DNA of 64,000 nt, from the NCBI RefSeq assembly GCF_900103735.1, contig NZ_FMXE01000003.1, positions 1 through 64,000 of the forward strand, given 5' to 3'. The notes beneath the pieces were generated by a model, which ran no database searches, had not been told where the DNA came from, and saw nothing but the letters and a program-made list of their open reading frames with translations. Each line of letters starts with the position of its first letter. The stretch's first letter is position 1. The translations under genes and the position numbers were made by a program. Source of the stretch: Algoriphagus alkaliphilus. GTDB lineage: Bacteria > Bacteroidota > Bacteroidia > Cytophagales > Cyclobacteriaceae. Shown here piece by piece: positions 1-10,011 of this stretch.

Positions 1-1
1 C

Positions 2-220
2 CAAATCTGGACCGCTTTGATCACCATCTTACTGCTCAAGGTCATGAAAGCTACGGCTAAATTTGGGTGGCACCTGTCCAATCTGGTCGCATTTATCCGA
101 CTGAATATCTTTGTCAAAATTGAACTCCAAAAATGGCTCGACAAACCCTTTGAAAACCATGAAAAACCACCTGCAAAAAGCCTACAGGGGGTTCTGTTTC
201 CAGATTTCTACAAAAAATAG
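2..220 (+). mobile_element. IS4-type transposase, C-terminal end (cut by window edge)
   Basis: The window opens inside this reading frame, which is open from base 2 (QIWTALITILLLK...) to a TAG stop at 218-220. Only the last ~72 residues are visible. The pattern QIWTAL, a hydrophobic helix, KFGWHLSNLVAFIRLN and WLDKPF resembles the C-terminal tail of IS4-family DDE transposases common in Bacteroidota. This is recognition by pattern, since the DDE catalytic residues lie outside the window. I could not identify the right terminal inverted repeat in the 170 bases after the stop. The element sits directly upstream of a GH2 C-terminal remnant, so its insertion may have helped truncate that gene. 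Confidence 0.75.
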
Positions 221-391
221 TCTCAACAAAAGAAAAACCCATAACTTCAACAATCCCTAAGATTGTTTAGGACAGCATTGATCGAATATGATTTGCAATA
301 GCGATTACAGGTGAATTTTATAAGAAGTGGATTTTTATATATTAGGATAAAAGTTACTTTAGAATCTAAATTACTTTGATTTCTAGCGTCT

Positions 392-1231
392 ATGCCCTTT
401 CAGTTCATAATTTCCATGATTTTGTTGGTTAGTCCAATTGCAAATAGTAACCATAGTGTTGTTCCAAATTTGGTTTTTAACTTCGCGGAATTTGTTCCTT
501 CAGATAGGATTTCGGTGAGGGAATCAAATACCGAATTACAAGTCACTGTCGGGGAGAAAATTTTTGTTTTTGGAAAAGCAAGAGGAACATTGGACAAGGT
601 GAAAGTGGGAATGCATGTATTGCATTTCTCCCAAGTGCCTAATAATGAAGGTAATTGGAGTACGTTTACTAACGTAAATTGGAAAAAATTAAAGGACGGC
701 TCGATTCAAATCCAATCTTCTTATAGACCTTGGCCTCATGTCTTAACTTGGACAGTCTTGGAAAATGGACAATTGAAGATGGTAGCCTCTGCTCCGCCGT
801 CTGACTTTTCGGATTTGGGATGGTTGGGCTTGGGGTTTAACTATCCTGACCAAATGCTCTATCAGGTTTCTTGGAATTCAGCAGGGGCTGGTTTTGGTCA
901 ATGGAAAAATCAGAATTTTACACCCATGTCAAGTCCAGAAATAGCGATTCAGTCAGAGGATCCCGGATTTTTTCAACCATTTCAGACCGCTAAGCTGGAA
1001 TTTGAATCCGTGACAATTGATGTGAGTACCGAAACAGCCGGCTTATTTTTAGGTCTTGGCCAATCTCACTTCGGTAATTCCACCTTGCCTTTTCTAAAAT
1101 CAGATTTGGCATTCTTATTTAATAGGCCTGAAACCCAGCCTGCCAAAGAACCTCAAACTCCTTCAGCACTCGGATCAACACATCAGAGAGTTTTTTCAAG
1201 CCCCCTTGTACTTTGGTTTCATTTTCAATAA
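392..1231 (+). CDS. Beta-galactosidase C-terminal (domain 5-like) protein, probable GH2 remnant
   Basis: This 279-aa protein has a hydrophobic N-terminus that could act as a signal peptide (MPFQFIISMILLVSP). No catalytic GH2 TIM barrel is present. The middle (roughly residues 105-170: RPWPHVLTWTVLENGQLK, DLGWLGLGFNYP, WKNQ) resembles the C-terminal small-chain-like domain of large Bacteroidota GH2 beta-galactosidases. The last third (GLFLGLG, then a WFHF-type ending) fits the usual C-terminus of those ~950-aa enzymes. I infer either a remnant left after loss of the front two thirds or a stand-alone domain. The upstream transposase end favours truncation. It lies 27 bp before another GH2 gene on the same strand, so the two may be co-transcribed. 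Function is uncertain. Confidence 0.5.
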   Translation: MPFQFIISMILLVSPIANSNHSVVPNLVFNFAEFVPSDRISVRESNTELQVTVGEKIFVFGKARGTLDKVKVGMHVLHFSQVPNNEGNWSTFTNVNWKKLKDGSIQIQSSYRPWPHVLTWTVLENGQLKMVASAPPSDFSDLGWLGLGFNYPDQMLYQVSWNSAGAGFGQWKNQNFTPMSSPEIAIQSEDPGFFQPFQTAKLEFESVTIDVSTETAGLFLGLGQSHFGNSTLPFLKSDLAFLFNRPETQPAKEPQTPSALGSTHQRVFSSPLVLWFHFQ

Positions 1232-1258
1232 GTTTAATCTTCACCGTCCTAACCTACT

Positions 1259-3070
1259 ATGAGACCTTTTTTCTTTTTTGCTCTTTTCTTGTTTTCCACT
1301 GTCAGTTTATCACAAACCACCCTAAAAACTCCATGGACTGACTTGGTAAATCTTGAGAATCCCCATCCGGAGTATCCAGAGCCCCAATTGCTACGGCAAG
1401 CATGGCAAAGTTTAAATGGGTCATGGGATTTTGCGATTTTGCCAAAAGGCAGCAGTCCTGAGACAGGATTTGCAGGGAAAATCACTGTTCCGTTTCCTGT
1501 AGAGTCCTATCTTTCAGGGGTTCAGCTCACGGTGGGATCAGAAAATGAACTTTGGTACGAACGACGTTTTGATTTGCAGTTGAGTCCCAAAGGAAAGCGG
1601 ATAATTCTAAAGTTTGGCGCGGTGGATTGGGAGGCTGAAGTCTGGGTTAACGAAAAAAATGTAGGAAAGCATCAAGGAGGATTTGATTCTTTCAGTTTTG
1701 ATATCACTGATTTTTTGGTAAAAGGGAAATCGCAAAAAATTCGGGTGAGGGTTTGGGATCCAAGCGATGCCGGACCTCAGCCAAGAGGAAAGCAAGTTAA
1801 AGAACCAAAAGGAATTTGGTATACTCCGGTAACAGGCATTTGGCAAAGTGTTTACATCCTTGAGGTGCCCTCAACACATGTTTCCTCAATCTATTCAACT
1901 ACAGATTGGGAAAATTCAGCGCAGATATTCTATCCTGAAATCACCAATCCAAAGCCGGGTCAGGAAGTTGAGGTAACCTTATTGGACGGAGGTAAGCTTG
2001 TGTCAAGCTTCAAAGCCCAGGCCAATAAACCGCTGCCTGTTCGCCTTCAAAATCCAAAAACATGGTCGCCTGATTCTCCATTTCTATATGAGGTTAGTAT
2101 TAAAGTACTGGAAGGAAAAAAGATTGTCGATCAGGTTACCTCCTATGCAGCATACCGAGACATAAGAATGGGGAAAGACGAAAATGGACACCAACGAATG
2201 TTCCTAAATGGGAAAGCTCTTTTTCAATATGGAACTTTAGATCAAGGCTGGTGGCCAGACGGATTGTACACGGCCCCGACAGATGAAGCGCTCCTTTTTG
2301 ATATCCAAAAAACGAAGGAAATGGGCTTCAATATGATCAGAAAGCATGTAAAAGTAGAGCCAGCCCGCTGGTATTACCATGCTGATCGGCTGGGAATGCT
2401 TGTTTGGCAAGATATGCCAAGTGGCGATATGGGCAACCGTTGGGAAATCCGACCCGGAGTGATCCGTGAGGGAATGAATAAAAAGCGAACCGCAGAATCT
2501 GAGGAAATCTTCAAAACTGAATGGAAAGAAATTATCAATGAATTTCGGTTTTTTCCATGCATAGTTGCTTGGGTTCCATTTAACGAGGCTTGGGGACAGT
2601 TTAAAACAACAGAAATCACCCAAATGACCCGAGAACTTGATCCCAGTCGCTTGATCAATTCTGCGAGTGGTGGAAACTTCGAAATGGAAGGCACAAAAGT
2701 GGTTGGAGATATCATGGATTTGCACAATTATCCGGACCCGGTGATGCCGGATCCCAGAATTTTTGGAGAGAAAAATATTTTGGTTTTAGGAGAATATGGA
2801 GGCTTGGGATTGCCAATCGAAGGGCATACTTGGCAGATCAAGGATAATTGGGGCTATCAGAGTTTCACTTCAAAAGAAGAGTTGAAGGCACGCTACATGA
2901 TTTTGCTGGAAGATATGGCTGAATTAATACCAAAGGGTCTCGCTGCTGCCATTTATACCCAAACCACAGATGTGGAAGTTGAAACCAATGGGCTCATGAC
3001 TTATGATCGGAAGGTTATAAAAATCGCACTAGAGGAGTTGAGAAAGGCCCACGAAAAACTGTACAAATAA
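1259..3070 (+). CDS. Secreted glycoside hydrolase family 2 protein
   Basis: This 603-aa protein begins with a Sec signal peptide (MRPFFFFALFLFSTVSLSQ). Next come a GH2 sugar-binding jelly roll (SLNGSWDFAILP, LWYERRFDL, GIWYTPVTGIWQSVYI), an Ig-like middle domain, and a TIM barrel from about residue 340. The barrel shows RKHVKVEPARWYYHADRLGMLVWQDMPSGD, the acid/base Glu in WVPFNEAWGQ and a likely nucleophile Glu in VLGEYGG. The short length without domain 5 fits beta-glucuronidase or beta-galactosidase-like GH2 enzymes working on plant or algal polysaccharide in the periplasm or outside the cell. The exact substrate cannot be read from sequence. It follows the GH2 domain-5 remnant by 27 bp. 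Confidence 0.85.
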   Translation: MRPFFFFALFLFSTVSLSQTTLKTPWTDLVNLENPHPEYPEPQLLRQAWQSLNGSWDFAILPKGSSPETGFAGKITVPFPVESYLSGVQLTVGSENELWYERRFDLQLSPKGKRIILKFGAVDWEAEVWVNEKNVGKHQGGFDSFSFDITDFLVKGKSQKIRVRVWDPSDAGPQPRGKQVKEPKGIWYTPVTGIWQSVYILEVPSTHVSSIYSTTDWENSAQIFYPEITNPKPGQEVEVTLLDGGKLVSSFKAQANKPLPVRLQNPKTWSPDSPFLYEVSIKVLEGKKIVDQVTSYAAYRDIRMGKDENGHQRMFLNGKALFQYGTLDQGWWPDGLYTAPTDEALLFDIQKTKEMGFNMIRKHVKVEPARWYYHADRLGMLVWQDMPSGDMGNRWEIRPGVIREGMNKKRTAESEEIFKTEWKEIINEFRFFPCIVAWVPFNEAWGQFKTTEITQMTRELDPSRLINSASGGNFEMEGTKVVGDIMDLHNYPDPVMPDPRIFGEKNILVLGEYGGLGLPIEGHTWQIKDNWGYQSFTSKEELKARYMILLEDMAELIPKGLAAAIYTQTTDVEVETNGLMTYDRKVIKIALEELRKAHEKLYK

Positions 3071-3163
3071 AGACCACTTTGGAGAGGCCGATAGAGGTCT
3101 TTTAAAAAAAAAGCTTTGGCCGCAAGGCAATTTGGGGAAGATTAGAGCAGTATTTAGAGTTTA

Positions 3164-3829
3164 TCAGCTTCCAAAATTTTGGACTACCATAAAGTAGGGC
3201 ATATTGTAAAAGCTTTTTTCGAGGTAAAGTCTTGCGCCACAACCGAGTGAGGTAAAGTTGGGATTGAGGATGTTTTGGCGATGTCCCGGTGAATTCATCC
3301 AAAGTTTCACCACTTCTTTTGCAAAGGAAATGTAGGTGTGAGGAGGGATTTTTTCACGCTTGGAAGTAAGTGCATAAGTAAATTCTCCGGAAGGATAGGG
3401 GGGATTTACCTTTCGTCCACTCTGGTACTGTAACCCATAAGTTGAGCAAATATTTTCTCCATAATATTTTGGATTTAATCCTTCCAAGTGAAATCGATCC
3501 TGCACTGTTCTTTTGATACGTATACTGCTAGTATGAGAGTAAAAGCCATATTTGACCATATCCTGGGCGTGTCCGGCAGCGACATTTTCGATTTTGGATT
3601 GAAATTCAAAAGGCTTAAGATTAGCCTTTTTTCGTTCTTCGTTGGTGACATAGAAAATTGCTGCCTGGAGCAGATCAAAGTTTACTTTTTTGAAATCAAT
3701 CACTTCGTAGAGCGATTCTAAGCGGTAAAAAGTGCTCTCATTATAAACTTTATAGGATTCAGGAGTCCATGTCTGAGCCTGTGCAATAAAAGAGAGCAAA
3801 GAAAAACTCAAAATCAGCGGTGTTTTCAT
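3164..3829 (-). CDS. Secreted CAP-domain (SCP/PR-1-like) protein
   Basis: This 221-aa protein starts with a signal peptide (MKTPLILSFSLLSFIAQAQ). The rest is one CAP domain: NEERKKANLKPFEF, the first His in AAGHAQDMVKYGFYSH, GENICSTYG, then VVKLWMNSPGHRQNILNPNFTSLGCGA and a final YFMVVQNFG. The two conserved His and two Glu/Asp positions that line the CAP cavity are present. Bacterial CAP proteins are exported and of mostly unknown function. The GH2 gene on the opposite strand converges on it, with about 95 bp between. Confidence 0.85.
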   Translation of the reverse strand: MKTPLILSFSLLSFIAQAQTWTPESYKVYNESTFYRLESLYEVIDFKKVNFDLLQAAIFYVTNEERKKANLKPFEFQSKIENVAAGHAQDMVKYGFYSHTSSIRIKRTVQDRFHLEGLNPKYYGENICSTYGLQYQSGRKVNPPYPSGEFTYALTSKREKIPPHTYISFAKEVVKLWMNSPGHRQNILNPNFTSLGCGARLYLEKSFYNMPYFMVVQNFGS

Positions 3830-4044
3830 CTGTTTATAATTTGATTTTTATTGGTCAGATGGAATCTCGCAAGTTTGATAACCATTCCAGTGTGGGTCGC
3901 CTCCGACAAGCTTGATTTCATCGTATCAGTTTCTTAGCATTAGGACGAAGATGAAGTCCGTTTATTTTTAAAAACTGAAAATATTTTTATTTGAAATAAG
4001 AAGGTCAATTTTGATTTCTTGAAATCGACCACTTTCAAAAAAAA

Positions 4045-5727
4045 CTATTTTTTGATTGTGAATGTGAATTCTGTCCCTACACCCACCTGTGATTTTAAGG
4101 TGATTTCTCCTTCTAAAAATTCCACTGCCTTCTTCACGATTGAAAGACCAATACCCGTACCGTCAAAATCCTTTCTGCCATGTAGTCGTCGGAAAAATAT
4201 CCTGCATTGCCCCGACCACTCTGGTGACATTTCCTAAGTCATCTCTTATAAATATGGCCTTATCCAGTACGATAGCATAGGTGCCATCACTTTTGAGAAA
4301 ACGGTACTCTTCCAGCCAGTTTTTTTTCGATGACTTTGGATCGATGTAAAGCTGGATTAATCTGAAAATTCTGTTACGGTCATCCGGATGGATTAAACTG
4401 AGCAGAAATTCAAAGCTTGGTTCGATTTTGCTCGGATTGTAGCCAAAAAGAGATAAAAAGCCTTCTCCCCAATAGAGGCTATTTTTCTTTCTATCGTAAT
4501 CCCAAATCGCATCACTTGTGGCTTGTGTTACGATTTGATAACGCTCGATATGTTGAGCTGTGGATTTGCGACTTTCTACTAGTTCACTGATATTTTGGCC
4601 AGTACCAAAGATGCAAATCTCATCCTGATAAAAAAACCGTGAAACTGAAAAGAAAAAGGGAGTCTTCTTACCTGTTTTAGAAAGTATTTCCAATTCAAGG
4701 TCTGTAGCCCCTTCATCTATTACTTTTTTGATATGATATTTGATGGTGAGATTATTCTCGCCTGCAAAAAATGATTCAGGTGACATCTTTGTAATTTCAT
4801 CCGATGAATATTCCGATTCCTTTTCCAGTTGATGGTTCCAAAGCAGGAGTTTTCCTTCTGTATTGAATTGAAAGAATACACTTGGTAATTACTGGATAAG
4901 CGACTGATTGAGGTTGATTTCATCTTTAAGCGCTTGACTAATTTGCCTTTCTTTGGTGATTTCGACCATTAAGCCCTGCAATTTGTAAGGCTTTCCCTTC
5001 CTTGAGATTACTTTTACCCGATCATTGAACCAGATAATTTTGCCGTCTTTTGCCAAAAACCGATAATCAATGGCATGATCTTTTATTTTTTGTGTTTCGT
5101 TATGGCAAGTTTGAATAGAATACTGGCGGTCTGCTGGATAAATATGATTCTTCCAAAAGTCTTTGGTTGCAAGCCACTCCTTTGAAGAATAGCCTTTGAT
5201 TCGCTTAACTTGTGGACTGACATAGGTGAATTCAAAAGTGTTAGCATCAGCTTCCCAAAAAATCCCGTCTAAATTTTCAATTAAAGACCGATTTTTCTTT
5301 TTAACTGTTTTGAGTTTTTCTTTTGTTTGGACGTACTCTGTGATGTTTTGAAATACACCAATCAATTTTTTCTGACCGCTTTTTTCTTCAGAAATAAGTT
5401 TGCCTTTGGAATTTACCAATATTATTTCTCCGTCTTTCTTGATCAGTCTTTTCTTGATGTTGTATTCTTGGTTTTGAGAAATAACCTCCTGCATATGAAA
5501 AATTGCTTCATCCCTGTCATCTTCATGAATGATAGAAACCGCTGTGTCAAAGTTTACTTCAAACTCCTGAGGTTCATATCCCAACATTCGAAAAACATTG
5601 TCAGACCACTGGGTGGTATCGGTGTCCAAATTATACTTCCATGTTCCAGAGTTCGTCAGTGACTCAAATTGCTCGAGTGGCAGATGATAGGAAGCCCGGA
5701 ATTGAAATTTTTATTATCTTCCTCCAT
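4045..5727 (-). pseudogene. PAS-domain sensor histidine kinase, broken by frameshift, stop and internal deletion
   Basis: Read right to left, the start is probably ATG at 5727. The frame then shifts near 5695-5700, since the continuing PAS sequence (HLPLEQFESLTNSGTW) lies in another frame. Two to three PAS/PAC units follow (GYEPQEF...IIHEDDRDEAI, GYSSKEW...IYPADRQYS, GYNPSK...LIHPDDRNRIF). An in-frame TAA at 4889-4891 interrupts them. The last PAS (VVGAMQDI) then joins directly to the end of a HATPase domain (LHGRKDFDGTGIGLSIVKKAVEF), again out of frame. The His-box and the N and F boxes are missing, so an internal deletion removed the kinase core. With three independent lesions, this gene is dead. 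Confidence 0.85.
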
Positions 5728-5902
5728 ACTGTTAAGTTTTTGGTAGAACGCAACATTTTGAAATAGACGGAAGAGCTGCAAGGCCCTCCGTCTTATTTGT
5801 TTTGAACTATTCAAAGATGAAATTTATTGGAAGAAATTTTATCTCGGATGCCAGTAATTTTGAATGAAAAGCTATTTAACTGTCCAAAGATGATTGGAAT
5901 AT

Positions 5903-6052
5903 ATGTGTATCCGCACTGATGCACGTGGACTAGATTTGGGGTATTTTGTATGCGGATACACGTCCACAGACGACTGTCAACAGTCCACAGCACATTCAAT
6001 TGGAACTTAATTCTACCTTTATTTGGGTACGTGCAGCTAACCGAATACACAT
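5903..6052 (+). mobile_element. 150-bp MITE, copy 1
   Basis: This element is identical to 19268-19417 except for one base (G/A, near 5974). The ends are inverted: ATGTGTATCCG on the left, and the right end read in reverse is ATGTGTATTCG (10 of 11). It is flanked by a direct repeat ATTGGAATA (5893-5901 and 6053-6061), a 9-bp target-site duplication. Inside is an 11-bp perfect inverted pair (GTGTATCCGCA and TGCGGATACAC) and a small GACTGT-CA-ACAGTC hairpin. It has no coding capacity, so it would have to be moved by a transposase supplied elsewhere. Confidence 0.85.
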
Positions 6053-6228
6053 ATTGGAATAAGCAAGTACTGGTTTTAAATGCCTTGAAATGTAAATTAA
6101 ATCCCTTTTTTGGATCCGAGTAAAGGTTTTTGATTTGGAGATAATCGTGGGAAATATCCACACTATTGGAAAAAAAAATCCCCAAAAGAAAAAAAATAAG
6201 AACAATTAATTACTCGAACGAAAAACAA

Positions 6229-6254
6229 AAAAGCGGAGATAAACCTCCGCTTTT
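6229..6254 (-). terminator. Rho-independent terminator
   Basis: A 10-bp stem AAAAGCGGAG / CTCCGCTTTT with a 6-nt loop sits just after the stop of the ACP-like gene at 6258. Runs of A and T on both sides could make it bidirectional. Confidence 0.8.
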
Positions 6255-6257
6255 CGA

Positions 6258-6506
6258 TTAATTATTTTGTGGAATCGTAAGCAGCATTCGTATAACTTCT
6301 CTTGGAGTGCAGGCTTTTCCGAGCATTTCATCTTGGATACACACCTGAAGGTTGTATTCTAATTCGAATATCAAGCCGTTTATAAAAACGGGGTCCATGT
6401 TCAGTTGCTGAACGAAATGGTCGTTTTTACGCTGACCTGAAAGTGAGATTCCGTAGGAGTGAAATACTTCTACGGCTTTTTTAAGTTGTGTGAAATGTTG
6501 GCTCAT
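6258..6506 (-). CDS. Small acyl-carrier-protein-like protein lacking the DSL serine
   Basis: This 82-aa protein has no signal peptide. The spacing FVQQLNMDPVFINGLIFELEYNLQV followed by ACTPREVIRMLL matches helices II-IV of acyl carrier proteins (usually LGLDSLDxVELVMELE... then TVGDVIDYI). The Asp-Ser-Leu phosphopantetheine site is replaced by MDPVF, so it probably cannot carry an acyl chain. It is complete in length, with a terminator 4 bp after its stop. It stands between the MITE and the broken RND pump. Function is unknown, and the ACP-fold assignment is a moderate-confidence pattern call. Confidence 0.5.
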   Translation of the reverse strand: MSQHFTQLKKAVEVFHSYGISLSGQRKNDHFVQQLNMDPVFINGLIFELEYNLQVCIQDEMLGKACTPREVIRMLLTIPQNN

Positions 6507-6510
6507 GTGA

Positions 6511-8175
6511 TCAAATTTTAGGAGGTAATGATTTATACATCACCGGAGTGACGATTCTTGAAAGTAAAGTGGAACTGATCAATCCTCCAATCAACACGAT
6601 AGCAAGTGGAGATATCAGCGGATTGGTACTTAATGCAATGGGAATTAAACCTCCAATCGCCGTAATAGTTGTCAAAACAATCGGCAAAAATCGAATTTCT
6701 CCGGCTTCCCGAATTGCCGCGTCTAGTTGTTTTCCTTCCAATCGCAACTGATTGGTGAAGTCAACCAGCAAAATGGAAGTTTTCACTTCTATGCCTGCTA
6801 ACGCAATCAGTCCTATAATTGCTACAAAGGACAAAGAGTTTCCGATAATCCAAAGTGCTGTCAAGGCTCCAACCATTCCAAGCGGAATTACAGAAAGTAC
6901 GATAATGGTGCTTTTGAACGTTTTGAACAGAAATATTAATACGGCGATGAAGAGGAATACCGTGATAATTATCACGGTGTTAAATCCGGCAAAGGATTCT
7001 TGACGGCTCTCATATTCTCCCCCCATTTTGTAAGAATACCCGACAGGAAGACTAACTGCGTCCATTTTTTTCATGACTTCAGAAATCACCCGGTCGGAAA
7101 GAAAACTTTGATCCACGAAAGTTGAAACAGATACTGACCGGACTTTGTCGAAGTGATCAATGGTCAAGATGCTGCTTTCCAGTTCCAAAGTGGCGATTTG
7201 AGAAAGTGGTACTCGTACTCCCGTGCCAAGTTGATTGGTGATGTATACACCATCCAGATTAGCTAATGTTGCTTTTTCAGCCCTTGAGGAGGTTAAGAGA
7301 ATGTTGCGCTTTTGCCCTATTGGATCGGTGAAAGACCCGAGGTTCAATCCCGTCAGTGCAAGCCTTACTGTTCGGTCGATATCCACAATATTGATCCCAG
7401 CTGCCTTGCTTTTTCTTTTTGAATGGCAACACGGACATCTGTTTTTAAATTTGACACCGGGTTATTAACGTAGATTGTTCCCTGAGTTTCCTTGATAAAA
7501 TGCGGTGATCAGATCGATATTTTCCGGCAATTCACTTTTAACTTTAGCGATGGCTAATTGATACTTTTCCTGCACTGTGGAAATGTTGTTGCCTTCTTTG
7601 AGTGCCGCAGTCACAAAAATTGACCGATAGCCATTCAGACGGGTGATGTGTTTCGTTTCCTCAAAATCATTTTTCACATCGGCGACATCTTTCAGCTGGA
7701 TAGTTTTACCATGTCTCGAAAAGACTATGGTCTCACTGATTTCTTCGGCAGAGGTGTAATTCCCGCTGGTTTTTACATTGAAGGTTTTGCTTCCGGCCTC
7801 TACCTGACCCCCCGGAATATTGCTCAATTCACTTTGGATACTCCCAATAATGGCATTCAGTGGAATGTTCATTTCGGCAATTTTATCCAGTTTGAGATCT
7901 ACTCTTACGATTTGATCAGGGAGGCCAAACAGTGCCACTTTTTTCAATTCGGTGATTTTCTCCAATTCTTCCTGAAGTCTTTCGCCGTATTTTTTTAAGA
8001 GGTCTCGGGAGGCGTTTTCGCTTATTAAGGCGATCTGAAGAATATTGACATCTGAAGGACGGGCTTTATTGATCCTGATGGAAAATATATCCTCCGGATG
8101 ATCCGGGCGAAGCGTATTTACCTTCCGGACAAGTTCCTGGTATTTTTCATTGACATCCTCGTTATGATAGAGCAA
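6511..8175 (-). pseudogene. RND-family efflux pump (AcrB/HAE-like), truncated and frameshifted
   Basis: Two reading frames (8175-7465 and 7386-6511) hold pieces of one RND permease. The first has porter-domain sequence (RPDHPEDIFSIRINKARPSD, LFGLPDQIVRVDL, NIPGGQVEAGSKTFNV, TRLNGYRSIFVTAA). The second has the second porter half and the last transmembrane block (SFVDQSFLSDR, LIALAGIEVKTSILLVDF, TTITAIGGLIPIAL). The N-terminus with TM1 and the TM2-TM7 block are gone. The join near 7465 is abrupt, and the frame shifts again near 7385 (KARQLGxxIVDIDRTV). It cannot make a pump. It lies directly after the TetR pseudogene, the usual place for a regulator-pump pair. Confidence 0.85.
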
Positions 8176-8181
8176 TTTTTT

Positions 8182-8800
8182 TTAGAGTCTATCCAGAATT
8201 TTATAGAATTCTTCAAGTCCATCGGCCACAATGTTCTCCTGACGATGGGGCAGTACTACTTCGCATCGCTTCCTGATATTCAAAGAAACCAGTCCATGAA
8301 CTGTAGCCCAGATCATGTAAGACAGTGCCTCGGGTTCGTGACCTTTGAAATGGCCCGCTTCCATACAGTTGTCTATTGTCATTCGGAGGTAATTAAATGT
8401 TCCTCCGAATTCTTTCCAATGATCATGTTCAGAATTGAAAACATGATCTAAAGGCGCTTCCTTGATAAACATAAGATCATACATATCAGGGTTTTTCCAT
8501 AGCGAATCTTATATAAATACTTCCCATGGCTTTCAATCGCTCCATTGGGTTTCTCACGGAAGCCAACACCTGCATTTTTTCCATTAATTGAAGAAATCCT
8601 CCCTGATGCAATGCGTGAAAAATCTCGTTTTTGTCCCTAAAATAGTGGTAGATTATTCCCGGGCTGTACTCGATTCGGTCTGCAATATTTCGGATTGAGG
8701 TCTTTTCGACACCTTTCTCAAGAAATAGTGATTTGGCGGCAACCAAAATCCGTTCTCTCAACCCCTCTTTGTCCCGCTCTTTTCGATCTGTGATCCCCAT
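8182..8800 (-). pseudogene. TetR/AcrR-family regulator, frameshifted
   Basis: The first frame (8800-8486) has the full TetR DNA-binding helix-turn-helix: RERILVAAKSLFLEKGVEKTSIRNIADRIEYSPGIIYHYFRDKNEIFHAL. It stops at YIRFAMEKP. The second frame (8484-8182) continues with a normal ligand domain (MYDLMFIKEAP... WATVHGLVSL... GLEEFYKIL). Removing one A from the run of five near 8495 restores a continuous ENPDMYDLMF reading. That is a +1 homopolymer frameshift: a real mutation or a sequencing error. Its presumed target, the RND pump next door, is clearly dead, which supports true decay. Confidence 0.8.
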
Positions 8801-8862
8801 ACAATTTTATTGAACAATCAACTTTAATTGAACACTGTTTAAATTTTAAAATATTTTTAAAA

Positions 8863-10011
8863 TTATTTTAACCGAAAAAGATTTGATCTAATCGAATCCA
8901 GAACAGCAGGATCGGAGGTTATTTGCCAATTGAGGCTTTGGTAGGTTGTGCTTGCGTCATTTCCATGATGAAAAAACATAAGACCTTTGACGCTTGGATA
9001 TTTTTCTTCAAAACCACGAAATGCATCAGCATACCATTTGGATCGATCTCCTCCTACTGCAAGAGAACCAAATTCAGATATTAAAATTGGTTTCTTGAAG
9101 GCTTCCAAACTCGGATAATGATTTCCGAAAATCTCTTCAAATGTCCACCATTGACTCCAAGGTGCTACTGTTCCATAATTCAATGTTCCTGTTCCTGTCC
9201 AGTCCACCCAATCTGAACCTGGGTAGAAGGCATCAAATTCACCATAGGCGAGATGTGGGGCCCATACCCAAACGATATTGGTTGCTTTCTCACGGCGAAA
9301 AAGCTCCACGACATGTTTCCAGGCTGCTACAAAATCGCTCGGCTCGTTATTTTGCGGTCCCCAAGGATAGCGGTATGGGTCATTCATTTCATGGCCCATC
9401 CTCAACAATAGTGTGACTCCGGAGTTTCTGGCTTCGATAGCCCACTGCCTGAGGTAGTTGTCATACTTTCCGTCCACAATTCTTTTAAGCCCGTTTTTAT
9501 TCGGATCCTGAGTGGCAGTCAAATCGGAATTTTCTCCCTCCGTGAAGTCATTAAGCCAGGGTTCCCAGGTAATCACAGGTATGGAACCCAATGCTGAAAT
9601 AGATCTTACCTTTTCAATGGGGAATTTCTGTTCTCTTTTGCTACCCCATGCAGTATAAATTTGGATCAGTGGAAAAGTGGTTTTTAATGAATCTTCCAGA
9701 TCTACGATGGGTTGCAGTGAAATGTCGGATCTGTTATCATAAGCCCCCAGGAGAATTCCTTTGATGTTCTTAAGTGAATCAACATTTCTCAAAGCAGGAG
9801 CCAGCCAACTTAGTCGCTGAGCCCTTGATACCGTTCTCCTCTTTAGAATATAATCTCCTTCCAAATTATGGACGGATTTATTCAGGGAATTGAAAAAATC
9901 CTGAACCGGTCCAGTGGATTTGTCACCAAAGAACGCTAATCCAGAAACCAAAGCCACACCTATTGCAATTGCTCCTAAAACCAATATCAGTCTATAAATT
10001 ATTTTTTTCAT
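8863..10011 (-). CDS. GH26-like glycoside hydrolase, membrane-anchored
   Basis: This 382-aa protein has an N-terminal membrane segment or uncleaved signal (LILVLGAIAIGVALVSGLAFFG). The rest is a TIM-barrel hydrolase resembling family GH26 (beta-mannanase/lichenase clan A). It shows GVTLLLRMGHEMNDPYRYPWG with the acid/base Glu, NIVWVWAPH, and KKPILISEFGSLAVGG with the nucleophile Glu. Its ATG overlaps the stop of the GT2 synthase by 4 bp (ATGA). It therefore belongs to the synthase operon and probably trims or releases the polymer, as BcsZ does for cellulose. The substrate is not determinable here. Confidence 0.8.
   Translation of the reverse strand: MKKIIYRLILVLGAIAIGVALVSGLAFFGDKSTGPVQDFFNSLNKSVHNLEGDYILKRRTVSRAQRLSWLAPALRNVDSLKNIKGILLGAYDNRSDISLQPIVDLEDSLKTTFPLIQIYTAWGSKREQKFPIEKVRSISALGSIPVITWEPWLNDFTEGENSDLTATQDPNKNGLKRIVDGKYDNYLRQWAIEARNSGVTLLLRMGHEMNDPYRYPWGPQNNEPSDFVAAWKHVVELFRREKATNIVWVWAPHLAYGEFDAFYPGSDWVDWTGTGTLNYGTVAPWSQWWTFEEIFGNHYPSLEAFKKPILISEFGSLAVGGDRSKWYADAFRGFEEKYPSVKGLMFFHHGNDASTTYQSLNWQITSDPAVLDSIRSNLFRLK

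Noticed and set aside
5811-6205. Two minus-strand frames (up to 124 codons) across the first MITE
   Set aside because: They translate the noncoding MITE and low-complexity flanks and have no homologue-like pattern.
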